From the NCBI RefSeq assembly GCF_003569045.1, contig NZ_BFCB01000003.1:1054001-1118000 (forward strand): 64,000 nucleotides of DNA, in the 5' to 3' direction. The DNA is from Aggregatilinea lenta. Lineage in GTDB: Bacteria > Chloroflexota > Anaerolineae > Aggregatilineales > Aggregatilineaceae. Position numbers and translations under genes: made by a program. This document shows, piece after piece, positions 1 to 10,200 of this stretch. The notes under the pieces are model-generated. The model ran no database searches. It was not told the DNA's origin and saw only the letters and a list, made by a program, of their open reading frames with translations. Each line of letters opens with the position of its first letter. The first letter of the stretch is position 1.

Positions 1-3000
1 TGCCCGCGAAGACATGCGCCAGCCGCACTTCCAGCTCGGACGGGCGCTCGGCCTGTGTGGCGACGCTGGTCAGCACCACCGACAGCGGCGAAAGGTCCAG
101 CTCGTCCAGCGTGGCAGTGAGCGTCTCCGCGAGTGCCTCATGCTCCGTGCCGTCGTCGTCCACCGTCTGTTCCCACACGTTCGCCGACAGCACGAAGCGG
201 CGCGGATCGCCCAGCCGCGCCCCGATCCACGCGTTCAGGCGCGGCTCGATCTGCGCTCGTAAATCGGTGCGGACGCCGCCCCAACCGGCGGGCAGCGCGG
301 CGTCTTGCAGTACCAGCAGCACGCGCTGCGTGAACATCATGCCGGAACGCGGCGTGCGCACCACCTGCGGATCGGGTGGGCGCGATTGGCGGTCGAAGGC
401 GGCCAGCGCCGCACCCGCGCGTTCGTAGTTGCCCTGCACGGTCTGGTAGACGCTTTCGGCGGTCATGATATCGCTGACCGAATCCATCAGATCTTCCAGG
501 TGTATGAATTCTGATTCGATCGCGCCGCGTTCCGTGACGGTCGGGCCGAGCGCATTGACCTCGTCGATCAGCGCCGCCCCTTCAGCGCGCCAGCGGGCCA
601 GCAGCGCCACGCCGTCCACCACGTCCCGCGCGGCGATGCTTTCCGACGGTTCACTGGTCGTGTCGGGCACGGTCGGGCGCAGCGGCGCGATCTTGCGGAA
701 CGGCAGAATGAAGCGCGCCAGCGTGATGCCCCGGTCGCGCAAGCCGCGCTCGAAGCGGTAGCCGAGCAGCGCCGACAGCGGCTGGCCCTGCGCGACGCCT
801 TCGATCAGCGACAGGCCCTGGCGCACGCGCGCCGAGCTGAGATCGATGTTGAGCGCCTCGCCTTCGCTGTTGCGGTGGCTGAGGTGGCCGCTGCGCAGCA
901 GGGCCGCCGTCGAGGCGTGGCTGAGCGACGGCGCGTGCACGTAGCCCAGGCTGTCGGGCGAGCGGTCGGGCCGCAGGTTCTCGACCCAGCCGTACCCGCC
1001 GACGTGCAGCCCGGCGGGGCGCGATGCCCGCGCCGCTTCCATGCGCCGCGAGGCCAGCGACGTGAACCACGCATCCAGGCGGTGCGAATAGCAGTCGAGC
1101 AGGGCGCGGAACGCCCGGTCGATCTCGTCCACTGGACGGGTCGCCAGACCGTCGAGGCTGGCGAGGAAGGTCGCCAGGTTGCGCACGGACGGTTTTTCCG
1201 GCGCGACGACCACCTGCTTGATCACGAAGTCGAGCACAGTGTCGCTGCCGGTCAGCGCCGGGATGATCGCCTTCGCCTGCTGCTCCGGCGTCTGGATGTA
1301 CATCTGTCCGGCGGCGGACTCCTCGGCGGTCTTGTACACGCCCAGCGTGGAGGCGACGCGCATCGACGAGCGTTCGAGCGTGGCATCGAGCACGCCCTGC
1401 GCCACGAGATGATCGTGAATGGTGCGGTCGCCGCTGACTTTCGTCTCGGTGAGCGCGGCCAGCGCCAACAGCATTTCCAGCAGCGCGTAGGTTGAGCGGC
1501 TGCGCGCGTTCAGGTCGCTCTGGCCGCTCGTGCCCGCCCGCGCCAGGGCCGCGATCTCGGTCACGTAATTGCGTTCCAGCGGCGCGCCGGGCACTAACTC
1601 GCCCGGCTGGACCCACGGCGCGGTCAGGGACGTGTGCGTGGGGTAGAGCGCCAACTGTGTGATGCGCGCGACATTGAAGAGCGGCCCGGCGAAAGACGCG
1701 AACTGCGGCAGAATCAGGCTGCGCAGAATATCCGACTGGACCATCGCCAGCCGCTTCAGGCCGTCGGTGTTGCTGACGGTTTCAGTATCCAGGGCGCGGC
1801 GGTAGCGCGCGCTCGTCGCCACGGGCGTGAGTTGGAGCAGCTTGAGCAGGTCGTCGTCAGGATCGCCGCTGCGGCCCATATAGGGCAGGTCGCGGATGCC
1901 GTCCTGCCAGTACCAGCGCGCGACCAGCAGGAAGCGGTACAGCGCTGCCTCGACGCCTTTGGGCCGGTCTTCCTTAAACAGATCCATCGCCACGACCGGC
2001 AGCACGCCGTAGGGTTGGCTGCCGATGCGCAGCGCGGCGTAGGGGCCGAACGGCTGTAAATAATGCGCGGCGTGATCGCGCGCGAGATCTACCATGGTGT
2101 CGGTGGCGAAGGGATCGAGCAGGGTGTCCAGGTAATAACCGAGCGTGCTCTGCCACAGCGCGTCCACCAGCAGCGAGGCCGTATGCTGCTCGGCCAGGCC
2201 CGCGTTAGGCGCACGGCTGAGGTCCGCGCCGCCGTCCGGCAGGGCGAGCGCGGCGGCGAGGCGCACGCTCGCGCCGTGCTGCGGATCGACCTGCGGTGAC
2301 TGGGACGGATCGAGCGCGTTCGCCTGGGCCACGGCGTCCGACGTGAAGCCGGAGCGTGTGTCCGCCGTGTTGTTGGTCGGCGTGCCCTGCGGCACGAAGG
2401 CCAGCCCGTCGCCGTACAGGTGCGACTGGAACAACGCGCTCAGGTTAGCCGCGCCCTGTTCCTCGGTCAGCGTCCAGTCGATGCCGAACACCACCAGCAG
2501 ATCGATGCCATTGGCGAGGCGGTTCCCGCCGGAAAGCTGCTCGTCGCGCACCGTGATCGCCATGCCCGCTGCCAGCGCCGCATCGTAGTCGAACATCCAG
2601 CGCATTTCCGGCTCGATGGGCGGCTCGTCCTCGGACGCCGAGATTTCCCCCAGCCGCTCGAACGACGGCCCGACGTTGAGCGCATCCGGCACGGGCCTGC
2701 CCCACTGGCGGAAGATCGGCTGATAACTCACCCCCACGCGCCGGTAGCCGATGGCGACCCAGCGGTCGGGCAGCAGCGTGGCACGCGGGGCGCGGGCGCT
2801 GCCGTTGGGGCGCTGTTCGACGTCAGGGAAGGCAGGTACCGTGCCGGGCGGCAGCGTGCCGTCCTCGGCTATGTTGGTCGGCGTCAGGCTGCGCACCACC
2901 CACGCAGCGCGCGGCGCGTCCATGCGCCGCCCCAGTTCCAGCCACGCCCCGCGCGTCTGGTCGGCGTCGCCACCTGCGCGCACGCCCCAATACCACTGGC

Positions 3001-3451
3001 CCAGCTCGATTTCAGCCGGCGTCAGTTCGGGGATGTGTGTATCGACGTGGATCTGGTCGGGATAGATGCGGATGTGCAGCTCGCGCGCGCTGTCGAAAAA
3101 GCGCGTCTCGAGGCGCGCGGGCAGCAGCGCCAGCGGCGTGCGCCCGTCGAGCGCGGTGAACAGCGTTTCCGGCTTGAGATCCACGATCACGCCGCCGGTG
3201 ACATCCGTGATATGCGTGTCCAGGTCGCGGATGTGGCCCAGAAGCTGCTGGCGCACCTCGCGGGCGGTGTCGATCGCCCGCTGCACCTCGGCGATCTCAG
3301 CGCTGCTCGCGCCCGCACGGATGCGAGCGTTCAGGTCAGCTTCCAGCGAGCGTAACTGCGCGTCGTTGGCGTGAAGCTGCGTCTCAGCGCCCGCTCGCTC
3401 AAGGCGGGCGTTGGTCAGCGTGGCGCGGTGCTGGTCAGGGTTGAATGGCAT
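1..3451 (-). CDS. Giant protein of unknown function, 3' end beyond window (DUF6603-cluster protein A)
   Basis: An open frame runs from an ATG at 3451 to the window edge with no stop, giving at least 1150 residues. Residues 1-80 are charged and heptad-like (LTNARLERAGAETQL and following), a probable coiled coil. A motif follows around residue 110 (LLPARLETRFFDSARELHIR), then YPDQIHVDTHIPEL and GQWYW. The rest is globular, with no signal peptide and no membrane segment. I cannot assign an enzymatic function. It is the last visible gene of an operon with a PhoD-like phosphatase, a DUF6603 protein and another giant protein, and starts 12 nt after the stop of the preceding gene. Its reading frame was translated directly from the minus strand, and the same frame reads sensibly at both ends. 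Confidence 0.85.
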   Translation of the reverse strand, partial: MPFNPDQHRATLTNARLERAGAETQLHANDAQLRSLEADLNARIRAGASSAEIAEVQRAIDTAREVRQQLLGHIRDLDTHITDVTGGVIVDLKPETLFTALDGRTPLALLPARLETRFFDSARELHIRIYPDQIHVDTHIPELTPAEIELGQWYWGVRAGGDADQTRGAWLELGRRMDAPRAAWVVRSLTPTNIAEDGTLPPGTVPAFPDVEQRPNGSARAPRATLLPDRWVAIGYRRVGVSYQPIFRQWGRPVPDALNVGPSFERLGEISASEDEPPIEPEMRWMFDYDAALAAGMAITVRDEQLSGGNRLANGIDLLVVFGIDWTLTEEQGAANLSALFQSHLYGDGLAFVPQGTPTNNTADTRSGFTSDAVAQANALDPSQSPQVDPQHGASVRLAAALALPDGGADLSRAPNAGLAEQHTASLLVDALWQSTLGYYLDTLLDPFATDTMVDLARDHAAHYLQPFGPYAALRIGSQPYGVLPVVAMDLFKEDRPKGVEAALYRFLLVARWYWQDGIRDLPYMGRSGDPDDDLLKLLQLTPVATSARYRRALDTETVSNTDGLKRLAMVQSDILRSLILPQFASFAGPLFNVARITQLALYPTHTSLTAPWVQPGELVPGAPLERNYVTEIAALARAGTSGQSDLNARSRSTYALLEMLLALAALTETKVSGDRTIHDHLVAQGVLDATLERSSMRVASTLGVYKTAEESAAGQMYIQTPEQQAKAIIPALTGSDTVLDFVIKQVVVAPEKPSVRNLATFLASLDGLATRPVDEIDRAFRALLDCYSHRLDAWFTSLASRRMEAARASRPAGLHVGGYGWVENLRPDRSPDSLGYVHAPSLSHASTAALLRSGHLSHRNSEGEALNIDLSSARVRQGLSLIEGVAQGQPLSALLGYRFERGLRDRGITLARFILPFRKIAPLRPTVPDTTSEPSESIAARDVVDGVALLARWRAEGAALIDEVNALGPTVTERGAIESEFIHLEDLMDSVSDIMTAESVYQTVQGNYERAGAALAAFDRQSRPPDPQVVRTPRSGMMFTQRVLLVLQDAALPAGWGGVRTDLRAQIEPRLNAWIGARLGDPRRFVLSANVWEQTVDDDGTEHEALAETLTATLDELDLSPLSVVLTSVATQAERPSELEVRLAHVFAG

Positions 3452-3463
3452 GTATGGCTCCGT

Positions 3464-6400
3464 TCATTGCACCAGATAGCGTCCGTGCACGGCGACGCGC
3501 ATCGGCTGCTGGAGTGTGATGGCCGCCATATGCGCTGCGTTCGAGCCGAAAGTCAGGCCGCTGAAGGTCCGTCCGGCCAGCGGATTCGCCGCCAGCTTCA
3601 GGTGACCCCCGGCGCTGACCCCCGCGTGGGCCCAGCTCGCGCCGGACCAGCCCGTCAGCGTGCCGGGCGGTCCGTCCGGCTCGTCCAGGCCGAAGCGCGG
3701 CTCGGTCGGCTGCTCCTGCACGATAAAGAACCAGCCGCCGTCCTCGTCGAGGTCGTCGTCCACGAGGTCGAACCCGCCAAAGATGATGTCCGGGTCCAGC
3801 TTGCCCTGGAAGACCGGGCGCTTGATGATCAGATCGCGCTGGGCCTGCGTCGCGCCGCTGGGAATGTCCGTGAGCAGCGCGCCGTTCGGTGTAGCTTTCC
3901 AGGCCAGCAGCACCGCGTTCGGGTAGCGCCGGACCAGCTCGCCGCGCACCAGCAGCACCAACTGGCCGCCTTCGCCCGCGCCGCGCGCGTTCTCGCCCAG
4001 GGCCGTGGTGTGGGACCACGTGTGGATCGGCACGATGTCGGGGATGCGGTCGATCCAGTCCCAGAAGAAGCGCCAGGACGTCGCCCGCTGATCGGTGGGC
4101 AGCGCGCGCCAGAGGTATTCGCGGTTCATCTCATAGTTCAGCCCGACCATGAAGCCCTCGATGAAGCGCGGATTGGTTTCAAGCAGCGTGATCGAGTTGG
4201 GCGGGATGATGCCGATGCCCGGCACGAAGCGTTCCTGGTCGTAGAGCGCCAGGTACTTGTACGCTGCCGCCGGAAATTCGGGTGCGACCATGATCCGGTC
4301 CAGCGTGGGCGCGACGTGCACGCCCAGGTCCGCAACGGCGTCCAGCCGCCTGCCGCCGACCTTGACCATCTCCGTGATGCGCTTGGGGACCATCACCGCC
4401 GGGTCGATGCGCGTGATCAGCGTCTGGGCTACACGGGTGAGGTCGAAGGGCACCAGCGTGCCGCCGTCGAACGGCTGGTTCAGCTCGCTGTTTTTCACCA
4501 CGTCATGCAGCACCACTTCATACTGCGTGATCGCGGTGACGTCCACGACCGGCATCGGGACGGTGTTGGTCGGCGCGGGCGGCGACACAACGATGGGCGG
4601 AATCTCGCCCGTGTCGATCGGCGGACGCCCGATGATTGGCCCTTCGTCCACCGGAGGTCGGGTGACGATCGGCGGGCGCTCGTCGAGGTCGATTACTGGT
4701 CCCTCGTCAATGGGAGGTCGGGTGACGATCGGCGGGCGCTCGTCGAGGTCAATTACTGGTCCCTCGTCAATGGGAGGTCGGGTGACGATCGGTGGGCGCT
4801 CGTGGATGTCGATGACCGGCTCCCCGCCCGGTGGCCGGGTGACGACCGGCGGCACACCGCCAGGCGGACGCGTGACAGCGGGAGGCCGTGTGACGATAGG
4901 CGTGTGCGTGATGGGCGAAACCAGCGGCGTGTTCAGCGTGCCCGGCTTGAGCGGAATGACGGCATGTGTGCCGCCCGGACTGAACAACACGCCGCGCGGC
5001 GTCTGCTCGGCGCTGAAGGCGGAGTCACGCAGCAGCACCTCGCCGCTGACGCTCCGGCTGATTCGCGGGCGAAACTCGCTGTTGAGGTTCAGCGTGCCGA
5101 TGGGTAGATCGTTCAGGACGTTTGCCACGTTCCCGACGCCGCTGGTGTTCAGGGTCGTATCGATGTGCCCGACCACAACCGACGTGCCAGGGGAGGTGTG
5201 AGTCACCACCGTGCCGTCGTTATGAATTTCGAGCGGGTTGAAGCTCGGCGGACGCTCCGGGTTCAGCGTGATGAGGATGCCCATCGCGCCCGGCGTCTTG
5301 ACCGCCGTTTGCAGGACCATGTCGATCATGGTGTACGAGTTGGCCGATTCCACCGCCTGATCCGCCGTGACCAGCTCCAGCGCGGTGATGTTGGAGACGT
5401 GCGTGCGCGTGATCAGCCCGGTCTGGCGCAGGTCGCTGCGCACGGTGATTTCGGGCGGCTGAGTCGCAAAATCGACGTTGCTATAGGCGTTGATCTGCGT
5501 GCGGTAGCTTTGCACGCGCTCCGCCGGGATCTGCACGTTCAGGCCAATGTCGCCCAGGTCGAAGACCTGCGCGTTGGGCGTTAGCTCAAGCTGGTCGAAC
5601 GTGACCGACTGCACCAACCCGTCCGGCATGAAGCGCGTCGGATCGACGTCCACCCGTCCGCGCGCCAGCGACTGTGTCAGCGCCGAGCGGCCTGTCGTCT
5701 TGTACGAGCCGGACAGCCGGTTTTCTGCCGCCAGCCGCCGCACGACCGTCTTGATCACCGGGCGCTGCGGGCTGACGAGGCGGCGCATCGCAGGGTCGGC
5801 GACGGCGTTGGGCAGGCTGCTGCGGCGCACCGCTGTGCGGATGGTGGCGTTGGTGTACAACGTGCGCATGTGCAGCGCGCCGGTCATTTGCAGCAGGCGA
5901 TCGGTGGGCAGGCTGCGGAAGTGCCGCGTATAGAGCCGCAGATTGGCTTCCAGGCTCAGGCGGCCCCAGTTCAGCCACGTATTCGCGCGGATCACCTCGC
6001 CGATCTGCTCCCACGCCTTTTGCATGAAGTCTTCCTGGAACTTGCGCACGACCTCCGCACCCAGCCCGGCGGCGACGCGGCTGCGCGGGTCGAGGTTCAG
6101 CTCGTGCATCCAGGCGGGATTGGTGGGCGCGATGGTGTGCTGTTTGACGTGCCACTGCCCATAGATCGGCGGCCCCAGGATCGGCGTGGCATCCTGCGGG
6201 CCGTCTTCGAACTGCTTTGAGGGCAGGTTGAGCGCAGTTTCCAATCCCTGCTGGATCGTGGCGACGATGTCGCTTAACTGGCCGGATTCGCGCGCGGGTG
6301 CGCGCAGCGCCCCATCCATCAGCGTGTTGCCCGCTTCCTGATCGGGCGCGATTTCCGGCATGAGCGGGTTGCCGTCGCCGATGTACATCGGGATCACGCC

Positions 6401-7219
6401 GACCGTGTCCGGGCAGGCGAACGGTTTGAGTTTGCGCGCCAGCGATTCGAAGTCGCCCAGCGGCCCGGTGGCGAACTCCCAATGGAAATAAACCGGAAGC
6501 TGTACCTCGCCCGGCGTCGGACCCCAGGCGGGCGCGAGCGGTTGGAGCGGATCGGGCGCCCCGCCCATGCCGCGCAGCACGCCCGCGTCGAAGGCGGGCA
6601 CGAGGCACGCGAAATACTGGTGATTGGGCACGAGGCGGCGCGGGCAGACCAGCCGTGAGACGTTCAGGTCCGGCTCGTTCGCCAGCTCGCCGGGCAGTTG
6701 GCTGGCGGGCAGCGTGTCCTCGGTCATGACCTGGGTGTGCGCCCAGGCCCAGGATTCGCTCAGGTCGGGCAGTTCCTGCGCGGCGACCTCGGCGGGGATC
6801 GTGATGGTGGGCAGTGGGCGCAGCCGATCCGCTTTGGGCAGCTTGACGTTGGCGCGGTCGAGCACCAGCAGCACCAGCCAGGGGCGCAGCCGCTGGTTGC
6901 CAGCGGCCTTCGCGGGGCTGAACATCCAGGGGAAGTCGGGCGGATCGAACTCGATGGCGGGCAGGTAGTTCGGCTCGACGTTCGTGCTGCCGGGACGTGG
7001 GGAGGCGCGCACGATCAGCCGCGTGTCGATACCTAGCACGTCACCGGGGCCGTACAGCGCCATATCGATCCCGTTCGTGCCGGGGACGTTGGTCACCGTG
7101 ACGCCGACCGAGATCTTCGCGCGTCCCGGCAGCGCCCCGCCCGTGTCGGGGTCCTGCACCTCGGCCACCAATCCGCGCCGGGTCCAGGGTAAGAAGCGAT
7201 ACTGTGCCTGGTTCGCCAT
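3464..7219 (-). CDS. 1251-residue protein of unknown function with proline-rich 20-residue tandem repeats
   Basis: No recognised catalytic domain. The N-terminal half contains FDPPDFPWMFSP (about residue 90) followed by RLRPWLVLLVLDRANV, then LVCPRRLVPNHQYFACLVPAFDAG (as separate short blocks around residue 190-210); these look like conserved structural motifs. A low-complexity linker at about residues 770-880 holds repeats of the type PPIVTRPPIDEGPVIDLDER, preceded by degenerate copies (TRPPGG). A second globular domain follows (YEMNREYLWRALPTDQRAT, WDWIDRIPDIVPIHTW). There is no signal peptide. It lies 35 nt after the DUF6603 gene and 12 nt before the next giant gene, so it is co-transcribed. 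The repeat linker suggests two rigid domains held apart, as in a structural or surface assembly; this is inference. Confidence 0.85.
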   Translation of the reverse strand: MANQAQYRFLPWTRRGLVAEVQDPDTGGALPGRAKISVGVTVTNVPGTNGIDMALYGPGDVLGIDTRLIVRASPRPGSTNVEPNYLPAIEFDPPDFPWMFSPAKAAGNQRLRPWLVLLVLDRANVKLPKADRLRPLPTITIPAEVAAQELPDLSESWAWAHTQVMTEDTLPASQLPGELANEPDLNVSRLVCPRRLVPNHQYFACLVPAFDAGVLRGMGGAPDPLQPLAPAWGPTPGEVQLPVYFHWEFATGPLGDFESLARKLKPFACPDTVGVIPMYIGDGNPLMPEIAPDQEAGNTLMDGALRAPARESGQLSDIVATIQQGLETALNLPSKQFEDGPQDATPILGPPIYGQWHVKQHTIAPTNPAWMHELNLDPRSRVAAGLGAEVVRKFQEDFMQKAWEQIGEVIRANTWLNWGRLSLEANLRLYTRHFRSLPTDRLLQMTGALHMRTLYTNATIRTAVRRSSLPNAVADPAMRRLVSPQRPVIKTVVRRLAAENRLSGSYKTTGRSALTQSLARGRVDVDPTRFMPDGLVQSVTFDQLELTPNAQVFDLGDIGLNVQIPAERVQSYRTQINAYSNVDFATQPPEITVRSDLRQTGLITRTHVSNITALELVTADQAVESANSYTMIDMVLQTAVKTPGAMGILITLNPERPPSFNPLEIHNDGTVVTHTSPGTSVVVGHIDTTLNTSGVGNVANVLNDLPIGTLNLNSEFRPRISRSVSGEVLLRDSAFSAEQTPRGVLFSPGGTHAVIPLKPGTLNTPLVSPITHTPIVTRPPAVTRPPGGVPPVVTRPPGGEPVIDIHERPPIVTRPPIDEGPVIDLDERPPIVTRPPIDEGPVIDLDERPPIVTRPPVDEGPIIGRPPIDTGEIPPIVVSPPAPTNTVPMPVVDVTAITQYEVVLHDVVKNSELNQPFDGGTLVPFDLTRVAQTLITRIDPAVMVPKRITEMVKVGGRRLDAVADLGVHVAPTLDRIMVAPEFPAAAYKYLALYDQERFVPGIGIIPPNSITLLETNPRFIEGFMVGLNYEMNREYLWRALPTDQRATSWRFFWDWIDRIPDIVPIHTWSHTTALGENARGAGEGGQLVLLVRGELVRRYPNAVLLAWKATPNGALLTDIPSGATQAQRDLIIKRPVFQGKLDPDIIFGGFDLVDDDLDEDGGWFFIVQEQPTEPRFGLDEPDGPPGTLTGWSGASWAHAGVSAGGHLKLAANPLAGRTFSGLTFGSNAAHMAAITLQQPMRVAVHGRYLVQ
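4640..4890 (-). repeat. 60-bp in-frame tandem repeats (proline-rich linker)
   Basis: The 60-bp unit encodes a 20-residue unit with the pattern PPIVTRPP-DEGP-I. Two copies are almost identical at the DNA level (periods starting near 4660 and 4720), a third is slightly diverged, and shorter TRPPGG units continue upstream in the protein. Near-identity of adjacent DNA copies points to recent unit duplication or slippage within the giant gene. Confidence 0.9.
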
Positions 7220-7254
7220 ACTCTGCCCTTATCTCGCTGCGCCGCGTGTGCGGC

Positions 7255-10200
7255 TCACGACAGCTCGTATGCTTCGACGATCTGCGCCTGGCGCACGCCG
7301 CTGGACTTGACTGCCTGTTCCACCAGCGACGTATTGCTGGCGGCCCGCCCGCTCACCGCGACTTCGTCCACGACGCCCAGGTCGGTCTGGTTGACGACCG
7401 TCAGCGGCGGCTGTTCCAAGTGGACGGACTTGTCTACCTCGCTGCGCAGCTTGTCGTGGATGCGCAGCCCGGACTGCGCGGCAGCGCCCATCGCGGCATG
7501 GACGTGCAGCACGTCCATCGTCACGAAGACGTGCAGCAGCGTGGCGTCGATCAGGATGCCGTCCTCGCCTTCTTCGCCGGGCGTCAGGTACTTGGTTTCG
7601 TAACTCAGATCGCCGTTGGCGACGGCGGACGACACCGCGTAAGCCTGCGTGCCGACCGCGATGCCGACGTCGAAATTCTCGAACGACGGCTCAGAAAGCT
7701 TCTGCTCGTCGCTCAGGTTCAGGTACTGCGCGCGCGACAGGTGTTCCTGCGTGTAGGCCGGTTCGGTGATGGTTCGCCCGCCAACGGTCACTGACGTGAG
7801 ATCGAAGCGGTTGGGGCCGTCGATGCGCGTCTCGCCGTACTTGTCGAGCGTCAGACCCAGCGGCGCGGTCTTCTGGCTGACGCGCAGCGTGCCCAACGGG
7901 TGCGCGATGACGCCCGTGTCGCCCGGCAGCGCGCTGAGCGTCACGAGCGTGTCGGACCCGGCGGGCAGCGCGGCGCTCCAGTTATCGGCGTTGCTGTAGT
8001 CGGCGGCCATTAGCGCGGCGACGTTCGTGCTCACATCCGGCACGGCGGGCTTGTCGCCCCATTCCTCGTCGAACTTGGGGTTGAACGACCAGAACAGGAT
8101 CTTGAACTTGGCGGAGCCTTTGATGCGCCAGTGGCCGGGGCCATAGAGCGTGCCTTCGACGTCCACGCCGAGCAGCGTCTCGCCGAAGATCTTGATCGCC
8201 ATGCCCGCGCGGAAGCCGACCTCGAAGCGGAAGTCCGGCTTGTAGTAGATCAGCGCGTCGAAGCCCAGGTAACCGCTGATCTCGACGGGGTCCAGATCGA
8301 CCTTGAGCTTCACTTCCGCGCCGAACTGGACTGTGGCCGACGTGACCGCGACGTAGCAGTTGATCGTCACCTCGACGATGCTGGCGATCTTGAACTTGAT
8401 GCCCAGCCGGTCCAGCTTGGATGGCAGCCCGGCGGGCAGGTCTTTGAAGCCGGGGTGGAAGCCCCCGGCGGCCACGACAAACGTCGGGTTGTCGCCGTAA
8501 TCGATCATCAGCACCAGCGAGCCGGTCAGTTCCAGCACGCTGACCAGCCGCGAATTGCGCAGGCGGGCGTAGAAGCCGAAGCGCTTGTTGTCGAAATCCA
8601 GGTAGCCCATGAAATCGACGATGATGCGCACCACGTCGCCGCGCTGCGTCTCCGGCATGCCGATACGGAGCTGGCCGAGCAGCACGATCTTGCTCAGGCT
8701 GACGTCTTGCTCGCCGCCCAGCGCGTTGTCGAAGGCCAGGATCAGCCCCAGCTTGATCTCGCCCACGCGTGGCGTGCCCCAGCTCAGGCGGAACATCAGG
8801 CCGACGGTGAAGGCGTTGCGCTTGATGGGGAAGATCACGCGCAGGCGGTTGATGATGCGCGGCGCGTCGGCCACGGGGTTGGCCGGGAACAGGATGTCGT
8901 CGAACGCGCCCTTGGGCATGTCTTCCTGCAGCGCCGTGATATCGACCGTGTGGTGCAGGCCGATCATGCCGCCGACACCGTCGAAGAAGATGCCGAACGC
9001 GATGTGGAAGCGCGGCAGGTCGGCGTAGATGAGCAGGACGAACGCCCAGCCGTCGCTGCCGTCGGGCATTTTGGTCGTCAGCAAGCCGATGGCCTTGATG
9101 CCCCACGCGCCGATCTTCAGTTCCAGCGCCCCGGCATATTCGCCGCGCTCGTGGTCGAGGAACAGGTAGCCGCCGCCGCGCACGATGCCCACATCCAGCA
9201 CCATGCCGATGCCGTTGGGCGGCTTGAAGCCCAGCGCGACGTCCATGAAGCCCAGATTGCCCTCGTGGAAGGCGAACTCGAACTTGAAACCGATGCGGTC
9301 CACGCTGGCGCGGAACGGGCCAAGCGTCAGGCCGAGCGTGGTGGACATTTCGAGCGCGGCGTCGTAGCCTGCGCTGCCCGCACCGAGCGCCAGGTCAATG
9401 GTGTGAATGTTGAGGATGCCGCCCAGCGACTTTTCGACCGGGATCGTCGCACGCGCGGACGTGCCGCCCTCGACGCGGAACCCGCCCGCCGTGTCGGCCA
9501 GGATGCCGATGTTGAAGCCCAGCTTGATCTCCCCGGCGGGAAGCTGCTGCAAGAAGCCGTCGCCGTCGCCCAGCTTGATCACCAGCTCGGCGTCCTTCAT
9601 GAACAGGCGCAGCCCGGCGCGGTCGGCCATGAGGTCCACGCCCAGCCCGATCTTGCCGATGTCGAGCCGCGTCTTGTCCGCGTCGCCGATGCGGATCGCC
9701 GGTTCGTCGTGCCCGGCGTGCAGCATGCTGAACTTCAGGAAGCCCGCCGCGCCGCTGCCCAGCTCGAAGTCGTGCGCGTCGCCGCTGAACGGAATGAACA
9801 TGTCGAGCGCGCTGGCCGCCCCGGCCTCGATGGTAAGTGTCGTCTGGTCGATGGTTTTTTCGAACGCACCGCTGCCGCCGATCGACAGGAACATGCCCGG
9901 CCCGCTGTGTTCCGGCGGCACGCCGGTCATGGTCAGCGCGATTTTAGGCGTGATGTCGGCCACGTCCGGCAGGGAGAAGATCATGGTCAGCGTGCGCGCG
10001 GAGACGAGGTCCGAGCGCGGCGTGGTCGAATCGGGCGCGGGGTCCCAGCCGTAATACGCATCGAGCAGGTCCGGCCCGACGTACTTGTCGAGGATGTATT
10101 CCAGCACGACGATCAGCAGCGACGCCCCCGCCGAGATGCGCTGCACCACGATCTCGCCGTAATCGGCGGCGACCGGCTCGCCGCGCCCCAGGCGCACCAG

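Noticed and set aside
4640-4890. Possible CRISPR or direct-repeat array
   Set aside because: The 60-bp units are in frame, contiguous without spacers and encode a proline-rich linker.
3371-5107. Long plus-strand open frame over the giant genes
   Set aside because: Composition is rich in Arg, His, Asp and Val with no domain, as expected from the antisense of a GC-rich gene; the minus-strand frames carry the motifs.
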